Shown: piece by piece, positions 8,645-19,474 of the stretch
Layout: each line of letters begins with the position of its first letter
Numbering within the stretch: the stretch's first letter is position 1
Source: Mucilaginibacter celer
GTDB lineage: Bacteria > Bacteroidota > Bacteroidia > Sphingobacteriales > Sphingobacteriaceae
NCBI RefSeq assembly: GCF_003576455.2
Contig: NZ_CP032869.1
Coordinates: forward strand, 4,960,001-5,024,000
Direction: 5' to 3'
DNA: 64,000 nt
Made by a program: the position numbers and the translations under genes
The notes under the pieces: model-generated
The model's input: only the letters and a program-made list of their open reading frames with translations
Told to the model about the DNA's origin: nothing
Databases searched by the model: none

Positions 8645-9403
8645 TTAATCATTCGTCCTTCTATTCTTTAACCAATACCAACCCAAATTAAAGGCGATAA
8701 CAAAATGATTGAAAACAGTAGGCAATAACCCGTAGTTCCGCTTCATAATATCAAAGCGTTCCATCAAACTCTGGCGGTGCTTTTTCTTCGACATCCCCCC
8801 TACCAGGTATTTGGCTACGTAGCGGTTTACGTTAACTATCTTTTTAGCTTTTTTAGCTGCGCGGATAATCCAGTCGATATCTGAACTGAGTGCGTACCTC
8901 CTGTCATAAGGCTCGACTAACAAACGCTTCATATAGATAGCCTGGTGACTGATACTCATCCCATATTTAAAACCACGCCAGGTAAACTTTGCCGGGGCTT
9001 TATGGCGGCGCTGGCCTAAGCTGGTACCATCGTCGGCTATCATTTCTGTTTCGCCGTAGTAAATATCGGCATCATCTGCCGAGGCAAAAACAGCGGCTAC
9101 GGTTTCGCTGTCATAAAACTCATCGCCCGAATTCATGAAGATCACATAATCGCCGGTGGCTAAAGCCAAACCTTTGTTCATGGCATCGTAAATGCCTTCA
9201 TCTTTTTCGCTGATGAGTTTGGCGATGCGATCTTTATATTTTTCAATAATCTGAAAAGTACCATCGTTGGATAAACCATCTACAACAACATACTCAATAT
9301 TGGTGTAAGTTTGGTTAAGTACCGAAAGCATAGTGCGTTCAATATCGCGCACGTTATTGTACACAATAGTAATCACGCTTAAACGGGGGTTAAACATGAG
9401 CAC
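8645..9403 (-). CDS. Family 2 glycosyltransferase
   Basis: Cytosolic GT-A enzyme of 252 residues (WcaA/WcaE-like). The N-terminus LSVITIVYNNVRDIERTMLSVLNQTY is the nucleotide-sugar Rossmann start, VVDGLSNDGT is the first Asp motif and GDYVIFMNSGDEFYD holds the metal/donor-binding acidic motif (about residues 85-100). A typical C-terminal SHQAIYMKR and SSDIDW (acceptor side) follow. It overlaps the upstream glycosyltransferase by 14 bases, so the two are translationally coupled and probably act on the same glycan, for example a surface polysaccharide. Confidence 0.9.
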   Translation of the reverse strand: MLMFNPRLSVITIVYNNVRDIERTMLSVLNQTYTNIEYVVVDGLSNDGTFQIIEKYKDRIAKLISEKDEGIYDAMNKGLALATGDYVIFMNSGDEFYDSETVAAVFASADDADIYYGETEMIADDGTSLGQRRHKAPAKFTWRGFKYGMSISHQAIYMKRLLVEPYDRRYALSSDIDWIIRAAKKAKKIVNVNRYVAKYLVGGMSKKKHRQSLMERFDIMKRNYGLLPTVFNHFVIAFNLGWYWLKNRRTND

Positions 9404-10673
9404 CTCCCTTGTTTAGTAATCGGTTATAAACTTCAATATGCTGTTTGGCAATCACCTCTTCCGAAAAACGCTCCATAATGGTTTGCCTTGCCTGTTGGTT
9501 CAGTTTTTCTTTTTCGGGATGTTTGATAATCCACTCCATACCATCGGCAAAACTTTCGGATGAGCGGTAAGCGGCCAGGTAGCCGTTATGCTCATGCTGC
9601 ACCATATTGGGGATACCTCCTGTTGTAAAAGCGATAACCGGGGTACCGCAACTTAAACTTTCCATCACGGTGTAAGGAAGATTATCCTCCAGTGATGGTA
9701 TCAAAAAAGCATCGGCCGCGGCATAATGGAGGGCCAGCTTTTCATCGTTATTAATAGTACCTAAAAAACTGGTTTTAAATGGAAAATCGGGCACAGTTTC
9801 GGTACCGCGGTTGCCGAATACAACCAGTTCGATTTTATCAGCATCCACACCTAAACGCTGTTTAAGCAGCTCCATACTTTCCAGCAGGTATTGGGTGCCT
9901 TTGTGCAGATCTTTGCGCGAGGGCATAAATCCGCTCAAAAAAATAAATTTATTGGTTGGCAGGCCTGCTTGCTTTTTGGCTTTCGTTTTATCAATAGGCT
10001 TAAAAATATCCGTTTCGAGTGTGTTGGGAATCTGGCTGATGGCTTTACCCTTCATCAGGCTGCTGGCCTGTACCGATCCCTGCATCCAGGTGCTCGGGGC
10101 TACCACTTCAAAATCAAGCTGTTGGTATGCCTTGTTTTTTTGCTGCCAGATGCGGTGTGAAATGTCATCATCGCCGGGATTAATGAGCAGCGGGCAGTTG
10201 CCACATTCCTGCTGATAGTTGGTGCAGGTATAACGCACGTGGCAGCCGCCGGTAAAAGCGTTGCTATCATGAAAAGTCCATACCACGGGTTTGCCCAATT
10301 TTTTAATTTCGGCAATATGCTTAGGATCCAAAAAACCATGGTTTATCCAGTGCAGGTGAATGATATCGGCAGCCTTAACATCGGGGTGTTTAATAACCGA
10401 GCGCCCAAACCAGGTAAAGGAAAAGGGTGTACGGCTATCGGGTTTTAACAACCTTTTGGCCAGTATCCGTTCAAAAATAATAGTTGCTGCTGTGTACGAT
10501 TTTTGGATGATACCACGGTTAAAAGTTTTGATTTCGGCATTATTACCAAATTTATAATGCACAATAATTTTAGAATCTATATTTTGGCTTATTAATGCCC
10601 GGTTAAGGCGCATGCATGCCCTGCCCGCTCCGCCATTACCGTCATAAGTGTTTAAATGCACTACTTTTAACAT
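9390..10673 (-). CDS. Family 4 glycosyltransferase
   Basis: GT-B enzyme of 427 residues. The N-terminal domain starts MLKVVHLNTYDGNGGAGRAC with the glycine-rich acceptor loop. The C-terminal GT1-type domain carries FLSGFMPSRKDLHKGTQYLL and the donor-binding E-x7-E region FLIPSLEDNLPYTVMESLSCGTPVIAF. A Cys-rich patch CHVRYTC...CGNCP (about residues 142-158) is common in this subfamily. It is the first gene of a two-gene unit and diverges from the S41 protease gene 37 bases away. Confidence 0.9.
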   Translation of the reverse strand: MLKVVHLNTYDGNGGAGRACMRLNRALISQNIDSKIIVHYKFGNNAEIKTFNRGIIQKSYTAATIIFERILAKRLLKPDSRTPFSFTWFGRSVIKHPDVKAADIIHLHWINHGFLDPKHIAEIKKLGKPVVWTFHDSNAFTGGCHVRYTCTNYQQECGNCPLLINPGDDDISHRIWQQKNKAYQQLDFEVVAPSTWMQGSVQASSLMKGKAISQIPNTLETDIFKPIDKTKAKKQAGLPTNKFIFLSGFMPSRKDLHKGTQYLLESMELLKQRLGVDADKIELVVFGNRGTETVPDFPFKTSFLGTINNDEKLALHYAAADAFLIPSLEDNLPYTVMESLSCGTPVIAFTTGGIPNMVQHEHNGYLAAYRSSESFADGMEWIIKHPEKEKLNQQARQTIMERFSEEVIAKQHIEVYNRLLNKGGAHV

Positions 10674-10710
10674 GGCTCAAAAATACATTTATTCGTAATA
10701 CTTAAACCAG

Positions 10711-13700
10711 ATGAAAAAACGATACCTCGCGCTGTTTGCAGCCGCTTTTTGGCAAACAGGCGTTAATGCCCAAACCACCACAAGCTATTTCACCTCAAAC
10801 CCAACCCTTACGCCCGACGGCAAAACAGTAATTTTCAGCTATGAAGGCGACCTTTGGAAGGCAGATATTAACAACCCGTCGGCCACCCGACTAACCGCCA
10901 TGCAGGGCGAGGAGACCAGTCCGCGGGTATCGCCGGATGGGCAGTGGCTGGCTTTTTCATCCAACCAGTTCGGTAATAACGATGTATACGTGATGCCGCT
11001 GGCCGGTGGCGATATCAAGCAGATCACCTACAATGATGCAGGCGATAATGTGGATTCGTGGAGTTGGGATTCAAAATCCATTTATTTTTACTCGGGCCGG
11101 TATAATGGGTTCAGCGAGTATAAAGTACCGGCTACGGGCGGTACGCCTGTGCGCTTATTCGGGCATTACTTCAATACCATTCATGGCGTGGTAGAGCATC
11201 CGCAAACCGGCGAGTTGTTTTTCAGCAATACCTGGGAAAGCAATTTCTTCTCCAACCGTAAACATTACAAAGGCGCTTATAACCCGGATATCCAATCTTA
11301 CAATCCCAAAACAAAAGCCTACAAAAAATACACCGACTGGCTGGGCAAAGATTTCTGGACCACCATCGATAAAAAAGGAAACATCTATTTCGTATCCGAC
11401 GAAGGCAATGAAGAATATAACCTCTACACTTTTATCGACGGAAAGAAAACCGCTTTAACCCAATTCCCAACGTCCATTAAACGCCCGCAGGTAAGTGCCG
11501 ACGGCAGCAAGGCTGTTTTTGAAAAAGATTACCAGCTGTTTGTGTACGATGTGGCATCCAAACAAACACAAAAACTGAGTTTAAACCTGTTTCGCAATAA
11601 TGTATTGCCTAAAGAACAGTCATTTGATGTTGGCGGAAAAATTAGCGGGGCTGCGGTTTCGCCCGACGGTAAAAAACTGGCTTTTATATCGCGGGGCGAA
11701 CTGTTTGTAAGCGACGCGGAAGGTAAATTTATTAAAAAACTGGAACGTAATACCAGCGAGCGTGTTACCGAGGTCGAGTGGATGGCCGACAACAAAACCC
11801 TGTTGTTTGGCCAAACATTGGGCGGTTTCCCTAATTGGTACACCATAGCGGCCGATGGTACGGGCCAAGAAAAGCAGCTTACATCTGATAAGGGCAGTGA
11901 CCGCCAGTTGGATATGAATAAAGACCGCTCAAAAGCTATTTACCTGAGCGGCCGCAACGAACTGAAGTTGATGGATCTGAAAACCCTCACTTCAAAAACA
12001 ATTGTTACAGATGAGTTTTGGGGCTTTTATAATCCGCAACCAAGATTTTCGCCCAATGGCGAGTATGTGGTATACAATGCTTACCGCAATTTTGAAATGG
12101 ATGTTTTTGTTTACGAGTTAAAAACCGGCAACATCATTAACCTTACCAACAGCGGCGTTACTGAGGCGGCACCATTTTGGTCGCCGGATGGGAAGTATAT
12201 TTACTTTACATCGTCGCGCACACAGCCCGAATACCCTTATGGCTCGAAAGACGCGCATGTTTACCGTATGCCGCTTCAAAAATATGACGAACCATTCAGG
12301 ATGGATAAATTCACTGCTTTGTTTAAAGAAGAGAAAAAAGACGACGATAAAAACAAATCGAAAGAAAAAGAAAAAAAGGCATCCAACAAAAAGAAACCGC
12401 TATCTGAGCAGCCTACGCCGAAAGCCCCTGCCGAGATTACGATAGATACCGACGAGTTGATGAAACGCCTGGAGCGGATCAGCCCGGAGTTTGGGCAGGC
12501 CCAGGGATCGTACGTTATTCAAAAAGGCGACAAAACGCTGGTTTACTACGCATCGAACCACAGTGAAGGCAAAGGCGCGGTTTACCGCACCACGCTCGAA
12601 AACTTTGAGGAGCCAAAAACCGAAAAAGTTGGCGGGGCCGACTTTGGCAACTTCGATATTTTTGGCAACGGCGATAAGTATTTCCTGGTAGCAGGCGGCA
12701 ATATTTACACTTTGAACATTGATGCGAATAAAGTTGATAAAATAAACATTGACGAAAGTTTTACCCGCAACATGGCCGGTGAGTTTGCGCAGATGTTTGA
12801 TGAAACCTGGGCCGGTTTGGATGAAAACTACTACGACGGCAACTTTCACGGTGCCGACTGGCAAAAGGTGCATGATACCTACAAGGTTTTTGTGCCCTAC
12901 ATCAACAACCGGTCGGATCTGCGTCTTTTATTGAATGATATGCTGGGCGAACTGAACTCATCGCACCAGGGCTTTTACTCGAACGGGAGCGAAGAAAAGA
13001 AAACCCTTTCCTATCGCACCATCGAAACAGGGATAATTTTTGATAACGAAGCGCCATACAAAGTGAGCAGCATAGCCATTCACAGTAATGCCGATAAAGC
13101 TGGCGTTGACGTAAAGCCCGGCGACATACTGAAAGCGGTAAACGGCGTAACTGTTGATGAAAAACAGGACCGCAACTACTATTTCACCAAACCGCAGGTT
13201 GACAGCGAAATTGAACTCACCTTTAACCGTGCGGGCAAGGAGGTAAAAGTAAAACTTCACCCCGAATCAACCGGCGACCTGGCAGGCAACCTGTACGATG
13301 ATTGGATAGCAAACAATGCAAAAAGCGTTGCCGAAAAAAGCAAAGGCCGCATAGCATACTCCTACATGAAAAATATGGGTACCGATGCCCTCGAAGGTTT
13401 TATGGAAGATATGGTTGACGATGCTTATAAAAAAGACGCGCTCATCCTCGACCTTAGATACAACACCGGCGGCAATGTGCACGATGATGTGTTAAAGTTT
13501 TTGTCGCAGAAGCCATACTTACAATGGGCCTACCGCGATGGCAAAAAATCACCGCAACCTAACTTTGCACCGGCAGCAAAACCTATTATTCTTTTGATGA
13601 ATGAGCAAACCCTGAGCGATGGCGAAATGACCTCGCAAGGTTTTAAACAATTGGGCTTAGGCAAAATAGTAGGCACAGAAACCTACCGTTGGATTATTTT

Positions 13701-13899
13701 CACCAGCGGCAAAGGCTTGGTTGATGGCTCGTTTTACCGCATCCCGGCATGGGGTTGCTACACGCTTGATGGTAAAGACATTGAGAAAAATGGTGTATCG
13801 CCGGATATTTATGTGAACACTAATTTTACCGACAGGTTGGAAAATAAAGACCCGCAATTGGATAGGGCTATTGAGGAGATATTGAAGCAATTGAAGTAA
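10711..13899 (+). CDS. Tricorn-like S41 protease
   Basis: Exported protein of 1062 residues: signal peptide (MKKRYLALFAAAFWQTGVNAQ), then WD40-like/PD40 propeller repeats (LTPDGKTVIFSYEGDLW, VSPDGQWLAFSS, FSPNGEYVVYNAYR, WSPDGKYIYFTSSR). A Lys/Asp-rich linker (about residues 540-575) follows, then a core domain with GELNSSHQGFYS, a PDZ segment (AGVDVKPGDILKAVNGV) and the S41 catalytic part LILDLRYNTGGNVHDD and NEQTLSDGEMTSQGF, with the likely nucleophile Ser in TLSDGE. This order matches tricorn protease homologues that degrade peptides. It probably acts in the periplasm. Confidence 0.9.
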   Translation: MKKRYLALFAAAFWQTGVNAQTTTSYFTSNPTLTPDGKTVIFSYEGDLWKADINNPSATRLTAMQGEETSPRVSPDGQWLAFSSNQFGNNDVYVMPLAGGDIKQITYNDAGDNVDSWSWDSKSIYFYSGRYNGFSEYKVPATGGTPVRLFGHYFNTIHGVVEHPQTGELFFSNTWESNFFSNRKHYKGAYNPDIQSYNPKTKAYKKYTDWLGKDFWTTIDKKGNIYFVSDEGNEEYNLYTFIDGKKTALTQFPTSIKRPQVSADGSKAVFEKDYQLFVYDVASKQTQKLSLNLFRNNVLPKEQSFDVGGKISGAAVSPDGKKLAFISRGELFVSDAEGKFIKKLERNTSERVTEVEWMADNKTLLFGQTLGGFPNWYTIAADGTGQEKQLTSDKGSDRQLDMNKDRSKAIYLSGRNELKLMDLKTLTSKTIVTDEFWGFYNPQPRFSPNGEYVVYNAYRNFEMDVFVYELKTGNIINLTNSGVTEAAPFWSPDGKYIYFTSSRTQPEYPYGSKDAHVYRMPLQKYDEPFRMDKFTALFKEEKKDDDKNKSKEKEKKASNKKKPLSEQPTPKAPAEITIDTDELMKRLERISPEFGQAQGSYVIQKGDKTLVYYASNHSEGKGAVYRTTLENFEEPKTEKVGGADFGNFDIFGNGDKYFLVAGGNIYTLNIDANKVDKINIDESFTRNMAGEFAQMFDETWAGLDENYYDGNFHGADWQKVHDTYKVFVPYINNRSDLRLLLNDMLGELNSSHQGFYSNGSEEKKTLSYRTIETGIIFDNEAPYKVSSIAIHSNADKAGVDVKPGDILKAVNGVTVDEKQDRNYYFTKPQVDSEIELTFNRAGKEVKVKLHPESTGDLAGNLYDDWIANNAKSVAEKSKGRIAYSYMKNMGTDALEGFMEDMVDDAYKKDALILDLRYNTGGNVHDDVLKFLSQKPYLQWAYRDGKKSPQPNFAPAAKPIILLMNEQTLSDGEMTSQGFKQLGLGKIVGTETYRWIIFTSGKGLVDGSFYRIPAWGCYTLDGKDIEKNGVSPDIYVNTNFTDRLENKDPQLDRAIEEILKQLK

Positions 13900-14022
13900 G
13901 TAGCAGTTTGCAGTCGCAGTAGCAGTCAGTTTTCAAATAGCAGGTAGCAGTAATTTTATAGTCTTTTCAACTGCTACTGCGACTTCAAAACTGCAACTTG
14001 TGTTAAACTGCAACTGCCACTA
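13897..14022. repeat. Inverted repeat of gcagt/actgc words
   Basis: Plus-strand words gtagcagt, ttgcagt and cgcagtagcagt (13898-13955) are answered by aactgctactgcgactt and aactgcaact (13969-14010), which can pair with them. There is no coding content. The remainder, 14023-14179, holds the aconitase upstream region, in which I could not assign a convincing promoter. Related aactgc words occur at 23456-23490 and 41798-41905. Confidence 0.7.
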
Positions 14023-14179
14023 ACTAACCTCCAATCACTTATTTAGAACATATCCAAATAACATTTGTACAAGGCACTGACAGCAATTAAATGTTAATTT
14101 TTGTAATTTCGCCGTTCTAAGGCCAGTTAATGGGCTTAACGTCAATTTCTTTTACTTTTCACCTAAAAATCAAATACAA

Positions 14180-16447
14180 ATGGCTTTTGATTTAGATATG
14201 ATCAAAAAGGTTTACGACCGCTACAGCACCCGCGTTGAGGCTGCACGTAAAGCGACCGGTAAACCCCTTACTTTAACCGAAAAGATTTTATACGCCCACC
14301 TTAGCGAAGGCGATGCTCAAAAAGCATTCGGTCGCGGGGTTGATTATGTTGATTTTGCACCAGACCGTGTAGCCATGCAGGATGCTACCGCGCAGATGGC
14401 CCTTTTGCAGTTTATGCAAGCTGGCAGGCCTAAGGTTGCTGTTCCGTCTACCGTACATTGCGATCACCTGATCCAGGCTAAAATTGGCGCGGTTGAAGAT
14501 TTAAGTACTGCTGTTGACGTTAACCGCGAAGTTTACGATTTCCTGGCCTCAGTATCTGATAAATATGGTATCGGTTTCTGGAAAGCCGGTGCAGGTATCA
14601 TTCACCAGGTAGTGTTAGAGAACTATGCTTTCCCTGGCGGTATGATGATCGGTACCGATTCACATACACCTAATGCGGGTGGTTTAGGCATGATCGCTAT
14701 TGGTGTTGGTGGTGCTGACGCCTGCGACGTTATGGCCGGCCTGCCATGGGAGCTTAAATTCCCTAAACTGATCGGTGTTAAATTAACCGGTAAACTTTCT
14801 GGCTGGACTTCAGCTAAAGACGTAATCCTTCGTGTTGCTGGTATCCTTACTGTAAAGGGTGGTACCGGTGCCATTGTAGAATACTTTGGCGAGGGTGCCC
14901 GTTCAATGTCGGCAACCGGTAAAGGTACTATCTGTAACATGGGTGCCGAGATCGGTGCTACTACCTCTATCTTCGGTTACGACGAAAAAGCTGCAGCTTA
15001 CTTAAAAGGTACAAAACGTGCCGATATCGCTGAATTAGCTGATGCTATCGCTGAACACTTAACAGGCGACGAGGAAGTTTACGCTAACCCAGAGCAATAT
15101 TTCGACCAGGTTATCGAGATCAACCTGAGCGAGCTTGAACCACATGTAAACGGTCCGTTCACTCCTGATCTGGCCTGGCCTATCTCTAAATTTGCTACCG
15201 CTGTTAAAGAAAACGGCTGGCCTACCAAATTAGAGGTTGGTTTGATCGGTTCTTGCACCAACTCATCTTACGAAGACATCACCCGTTCGGCTTCTATCGC
15301 TAAACAGGCTATCGATAAAAAATTAAAAACCCAGGCCGAATTTACCATCACTCCGGGCTCGGAGCAGGTACGTTACACCGTTGATCGCGACGGCTATTTA
15401 GCTACCTTCGCCGAAATGGGCGGTGTGGTATTGGCTAACGCCTGCGGACCATGTATTGGCCAGTGGGCCCGTCATACCGACGATCCTACCCGCAAAAACT
15501 CTATCATCACTTCGTTTAACCGTAACTTCGCTAAACGCCAGGATGGTAACCCTAATACCCACGCTTTCGTAGCTTCACCGGAAATTGTTACCGCTTTCGC
15601 TATCGCGGGCGACTTAACTTTTAACCCACTTACCGATACCTTAACCAACGAAGCAGGCGAGCAGGTTAAATTTGACGAGCCTGTAGGTATCGAGTTACCG
15701 GTAAAAGGTTTCGCGGTTGAAGATGCAGGCTACCAGGCCCCTGCCGAGGATGGCAGCAAAGTAGAAGTGATCGTTTCTCCAACTTCATCACGTTTACAAT
15801 TGCTTGAGCCGTTCAAAGCATGGGAAGGTACCGACATTACCGGCTTAAAACTATTGATCAAAGCAAAAGGTAAATGTACTACCGACCATATTTCGATGGC
15901 TGGCCCATGGTTGAAATTCCGTGGTCACCTGGATAACATTTCGAACAATATGCTGATCGGTGCTATCAACTACTTTAACCTTACTGCCGATAGCGTTAAA
16001 AACGAACTGACCGGCGAATACGGTCCGGTTCCGGCTACCCAGCGTGCTTACAAAGCAGCAGGTATTGGTTCGATAGTGGTAGGCGACGAAAATTATGGCG
16101 AAGGTTCATCACGTGAGCACGCTGCCATGGAGCCTCGTCACTTAGGTGTACGTGCCATACTGGTAAAATCATTTGCCCGTATACACGAAACCAACCTTAA
16201 AAAACAAGGTATGCTGGCTATCACGTTTGCTGATAACAACGATTACGAGAAGATTCAGGAAGATGACACCATCGATATCACCGGCTTAACTACATTTGCC
16301 CCAGGCCAGCAGTTAACCGTGGTATTACACCACAAAGATGGCTCAACCGAATCGTTCCCTGTAAATCACACTTACAATGCACAGCAAATTGAGTGGTTTA
16401 AAGCAGGCGGCGCGTTGAACATCATCCGCAAGCAAATGGCATCTTAA
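14180..16447 (+). CDS. Aconitate hydratase
   Basis: TCA-cycle enzyme interconverting citrate and isocitrate, 755 residues, the length of the mitochondrial-type aconitases. The three 4Fe-4S ligands are visible in [11 protein letters not shown] (one Cys) and [11 protein letters not shown] (two Cys). Active-site segments include [13 protein letters not shown], the C-terminal swivel domain [20 protein letters not shown] and [15 protein letters not shown]. Codon use is strongly biased (many GGT, GCT, AAC and ATC codons), suggesting high expression. It is transcribed alone and ends in a strong terminator. Confidence 0.96.
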   Translation: MAFDLDMIKKVYDRYSTRVEAARKATGKPLTLTEKILYAHLSEGDAQKAFGRGVDYVDFAPDRVAMQDATAQMALLQFMQAGRPKVAVPSTVHCDHLIQAKIGAVEDLSTAVDVNREVYDFLASVSDKYGIGFWKAGAGIIHQVVLENYAFPGGMMIGTDSHTPNAGGLGMIAIGVGGADACDVMAGLPWELKFPKLIGVKLTGKLSGWTSAKDVILRVAGILTVKGGTGAIVEYFGEGARSMSATGKGTICNMGAEIGATTSIFGYDEKAAAYLKGTKRADIAELADAIAEHLTGDEEVYANPEQYFDQVIEINLSELEPHVNGPFTPDLAWPISKFATAVKENGWPTKLEVGLIGSCTNSSYEDITRSASIAKQAIDKKLKTQAEFTITPGSEQVRYTVDRDGYLATFAEMGGVVLANACGPCIGQWARHTDDPTRKNSIITSFNRNFAKRQDGNPNTHAFVASPEIVTAFAIAGDLTFNPLTDTLTNEAGEQVKFDEPVGIELPVKGFAVEDAGYQAPAEDGSKVEVIVSPTSSRLQLLEPFKAWEGTDITGLKLLIKAKGKCTTDHISMAGPWLKFRGHLDNISNNMLIGAINYFNLTADSVKNELTGEYGPVPATQRAYKAAGIGSIVVGDENYGEGSSREHAAMEPRHLGVRAILVKSFARIHETNLKKQGMLAITFADNNDYEKIQEDDTIDITGLTTFAPGQQLTVVLHHKDGSTESFPVNHTYNAQQIEWFKAGGALNIIRKQMAS

Positions 16448-16487
16448 TTTCGGATATCGGAATTTTGATTTCGGATTTAAATATTGG

Positions 16488-16515
16488 AAGCCTTCCCGTT
16501 TGGGGAGGCTTTTTT
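16488..16515 (+). terminator. Intrinsic terminator after aconitase
   Basis: Stem AAGCCTTCCC, loop gttt, GGGGAGGCTT, then six T. It is preceded at 16448-16480 by a cggat-word repeat related to the one at 997-1162. Confidence 0.9.
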
Positions 16516-16580
16516 GTTGTGTGATTGTGTGATGGATACTCATTTATGATTTACAACGTTAGCTAATAAACCAACCTTAT

Positions 16581-17168
16581 ATGAAATTTCTGCTACTTCA
16601 TTTAATCCTGATCTCCCTGTTTACAGCCGCTAACGCGCAGTTAAAAAAGGGCAGAAGCGTTACTTATCAGCCCCATCATATTTCGAGTATAAGGCCAATC
16701 GGAAACTCCGGTTCTCCCTCAGTTAATCAGTCACTCATATTACAGGATAAAAACCTTGACGCTTTTATAGCCGATCTTAAAAAATCATCGATGTCATTGC
16801 ACACAAGCATTAAAGGTATTCCGGCGGTTGTAAAAGATTTCTTAGCATCCTTTGCCGCTGATGGGTTTTCAATAGCAGATCCGGGCAAAGAGTGGAACTG
16901 TTGTGATGGAGGATGGGACGACAATTTACCCAATCGCGAACTGATTAATGTTGGCAGCGATGGGCATCTTTTTATGATCACTTACCTTACCGGAGGAATA
17001 GGAGTAGGAGAACACATTATACTAATTACATATAATAAAAAAAGAGTACTTGATTTTTGGACAGGAGATATATCAGAAAGGCTTGAGCGCAAAAATGAGA
17101 TTATTGGATATCTTATCGAAACAAAGGATAAGCATTGGCATGTGAATAAATATAAGCTGCTTATATAA
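16581..17168 (+). CDS. Secreted protein of unknown function
   Basis: Protein of 195 residues with a clear signal peptide (MKFLLLHLILISLFTAANAQ) and a soluble remainder. It contains a CCDGGWDDN patch and a strand-rich C-terminus (HLFMITYLTGGIGVGEHIILITYNKKRVLDFWTGD). I do not recognise a family. It lies between the aconitase terminator and the interrupted aspartyl protease gene, on the same strand as both, and could share a transcript with the latter (70 bases apart). Confidence 0.6.
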   Translation: MKFLLLHLILISLFTAANAQLKKGRSVTYQPHHISSIRPIGNSGSPSVNQSLILQDKNLDAFIADLKKSSMSLHTSIKGIPAVVKDFLASFAADGFSIADPGKEWNCCDGGWDDNLPNRELINVGSDGHLFMITYLTGGIGVGEHIILITYNKKRVLDFWTGDISERLERKNEIIGYLIETKDKHWHVNKYKLLI

Positions 17169-17238
17169 TGGATTTAATAATTCTATCTCTTATTTATCGC
17201 TTATTATTTTTCGCTAAATTTAAAGCCACACATCCTAC

Positions 17239-18411
17239 ATGAAAACAATCCTAACCTCAACCTTACTTTTATTCACCAGTGCTCTCGCCTTTGCTCAGCA
17301 ACCTTTCACCTTTAACCAGGGCTGAACAAACGCTAAAAACTACTACGAAGAAATCCCGTACGAAAAACTATCGGGCAAGATGTTTATTACTGTAGAAATT
17401 GCAGGTAAACAACATCGTTTTTTGTTCGATACCGGCGCACCCGTACAAATTACTCCCGATCTTGCCGCCGAATTAAAGTCGGCAAGCATAAAACGGACTC
17501 CCATAGTTGATGCTACCGGGCGAAAAGACTCATTAAATGTAGTTAACCTGGCCGAAATTAAACTGGGTAATACCACCTTTAATAATATTCCGAGCCTGAT
17601 AACAGGATCAGATGTTTATACCTGCTGGCATATAGATGGCGTGTTAGGCAGCAATATTCTCCGGAAATCTATTGTGCGGATCGATCCTGTAAAACAGTTG
17701 ATCATTATTACTGATAATGCTAAAAAACTATCTTTAAACAAAAAGGACGCGGCCCGCTTAGTTACCGATCCCATACAAAGCTATCCTTATATCCTTGTCG
17801 GGACGGCAGATGTCTTTTTTTTCATGATTGGTTTCGATAGCGGCGAAAGCAGCCTCTTCGTGCCTGCAGAAAAAGACATGGTGACAGCTGAAAAATACAA
17901 GACTTTTACTACCATCAGCACCGGCTACGGAACAGGTGCCCGCAGCCTTTTCGGTTTACAAAAAAGCGACAGCACAAGGCGCATACTTTTTCCGGCTATG
18001 AAAATAGGGCAACATATACTTACCAATTTCACCGGCGAGACCAATAAAAGCAACATGACACGGATGGGCACCAGGCTTCTGGACTATGGAGGCGTTACTT
18101 TAGATTTTATTCACCAACAGTTTTACTTCGATACAAAAGCAGACACCATACATATTGAGAAAAATAGCTGGCCAATTAAATCAAGCGTATCAGGCAATCA
18201 TTTTGTAGTTGGAACAGTATGGCAGGCATTAAAAGGCCAGGTTGATCCCGGCGATCAGATCCTGGCTGTTGATGAACTGAATACCGAAACCATAGATCTT
18301 TGCCAATTGGTTAACAGAAAAACAGGAATTCTTGACGGGAAGCAAAGCGTAACGTTAACTATCCGGGATAGTAAGGGAAACGTAAAAAAGATTATGATGA
18401 AAAAGGAGTAA
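17239..18411 (+). pseudogene. Retropepsin-like aspartyl protease with PDZ, interrupted by TGA
   Basis: The full frame starts at ATG 17239 with a signal peptide (MKTILTSTLLLFTSALAFAQ) and stays open to 18411 except for one TGA at 17323-17325 (context FNQG-stop-TNAKNYY), where TGG Trp would be expected. After the stop come two aspartyl-protease signatures, FDTGAPVQI (about residue 60) and FDSGESSLF, plus LGSNILRK, and a C-terminal PDZ-like region (VDPGDQILAVDEL). The only later ATG (17380) would give a 343-residue cytosolic form without export signal. It is either a recent nonsense mutation, a sequencing error or a read-through case. The rest of the gene shows no decay. Confidence 0.75.
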
Positions 18412-18528
18412 CTCAAAAGCGTTGAGTATTATCAAGCAAGCAAGCGGGATTGGAATTTTAAGATTTAATCACCAAAAATCCTGATTAAAAAGCTATCTGC
18501 AAACGTTACAATATCCCACCCATAACTT

Positions 18529-19473
18529 TTAATGAATAACCGATTTTAAATCCTCCACCAGGTATTTACCAAAAGCATTTACTCCTTTGGTGTTCATGTG
18601 GTAGTAATCAAAAAACATGGATGTATCCCTGCAAATAGGGCTGCTTGAATAGTCGAAATATTTAAACCCATACTTTCGTGCAAGTGAGCTGTATAGCCCG
18701 GGCATGTTATTAGCATCCCTTACATGTGCCTGGTATTGATCCAGCGAGGGCACCCAAACCAGTATGAGCGTTATATTTTCCTTTTTACAATAAGCAACAA
18801 AATCAACAAACTCGCGGTAAATAGAATCAACTATCCTGGTTTTAAGTCCTGCCGGGTACTTTTTTTTGAGGGCCAGTAATGATTTATTGCTAAACGGACG
18901 GTTATAGCTGCAAAACCCCTTGTAGTTGCCATCGTCGGCAACGCTTGTTCTGAATATATTCCTGATTCCGGCAGTAGTTGCGCCGTAGGCTGTGCGGTAT
19001 TTATATAAAGGGACGTACAGATCGGCCAGTGTATAATCAAAATGACCTTTAAATTTTTCAATCAAAGGCTTGTTCAGGTAAGGGATAAACTGTACAAATT
19101 CAACCTCGTCGGCATTGGTAAAAGTGGTAACATCAACCACCTGTATTATATACTTCGGCTTTTTATTGTGTTTGATGTATTGGTTAAACCTATAATTTTC
19201 CAAACCGAAGGCGGTACCGCTCATACCGAGATTATATGCCGGCATACCAAATTCGCTTTCGAGCAGCGCCGGCGAAATATGGATCCTGGCCCTCGATGAG
19301 CCTTGGATCAGGATATCGGCATTGATCCTCGAGTTCATTAAATCGTACCACACTTTATAATCGGCCGAATAATCTGATTTGCGCAAACCGGTATCTATGG
19401 CAAACTGCAGCAGGTAAGCCATGGCTACACCAATCAATAAAAAGCAAAATATCTTTTTTAAAAACCTGCCCAT
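18529..19473 (-). CDS. SGNH-like periplasmic protein, MBOAT partner
   Basis: Protein of 314 residues with an N-terminal membrane anchor (FCFLLIGVAMAYLLQFAI). A block-I-like Ser motif ILIQGSSRARIHI occurs near residue 56 and a C-terminal FFDYYHMNTKGVNAFGKYL resembles the SGNH Asp/His block. Such proteins often accompany MBOAT acyltransferases and finish acyl transfer to a glycan in the periplasm, as in alginate acetylation. It starts one base after the MBOAT gene ends, so the two form a tight operon. Confidence 0.7.
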   Translation of the reverse strand: MGRFLKKIFCFLLIGVAMAYLLQFAIDTGLRKSDYSADYKVWYDLMNSRINADILIQGSSRARIHISPALLESEFGMPAYNLGMSGTAFGLENYRFNQYIKHNKKPKYIIQVVDVTTFTNADEVEFVQFIPYLNKPLIEKFKGHFDYTLADLYVPLYKYRTAYGATTAGIRNIFRTSVADDGNYKGFCSYNRPFSNKSLLALKKKYPAGLKTRIVDSIYREFVDFVAYCKKENITLILVWVPSLDQYQAHVRDANNMPGLYSSLARKYGFKYFDYSSSPICRDTSMFFDYYHMNTKGVNAFGKYLVEDLKSVIH

Positions 19474-19474
19474 A

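Noticed and set aside
12400-12873. 157-residue minus-strand open frame in the S41 protease gene
   Set aside because: Shadow of the protease frame, which has clear motifs throughout.
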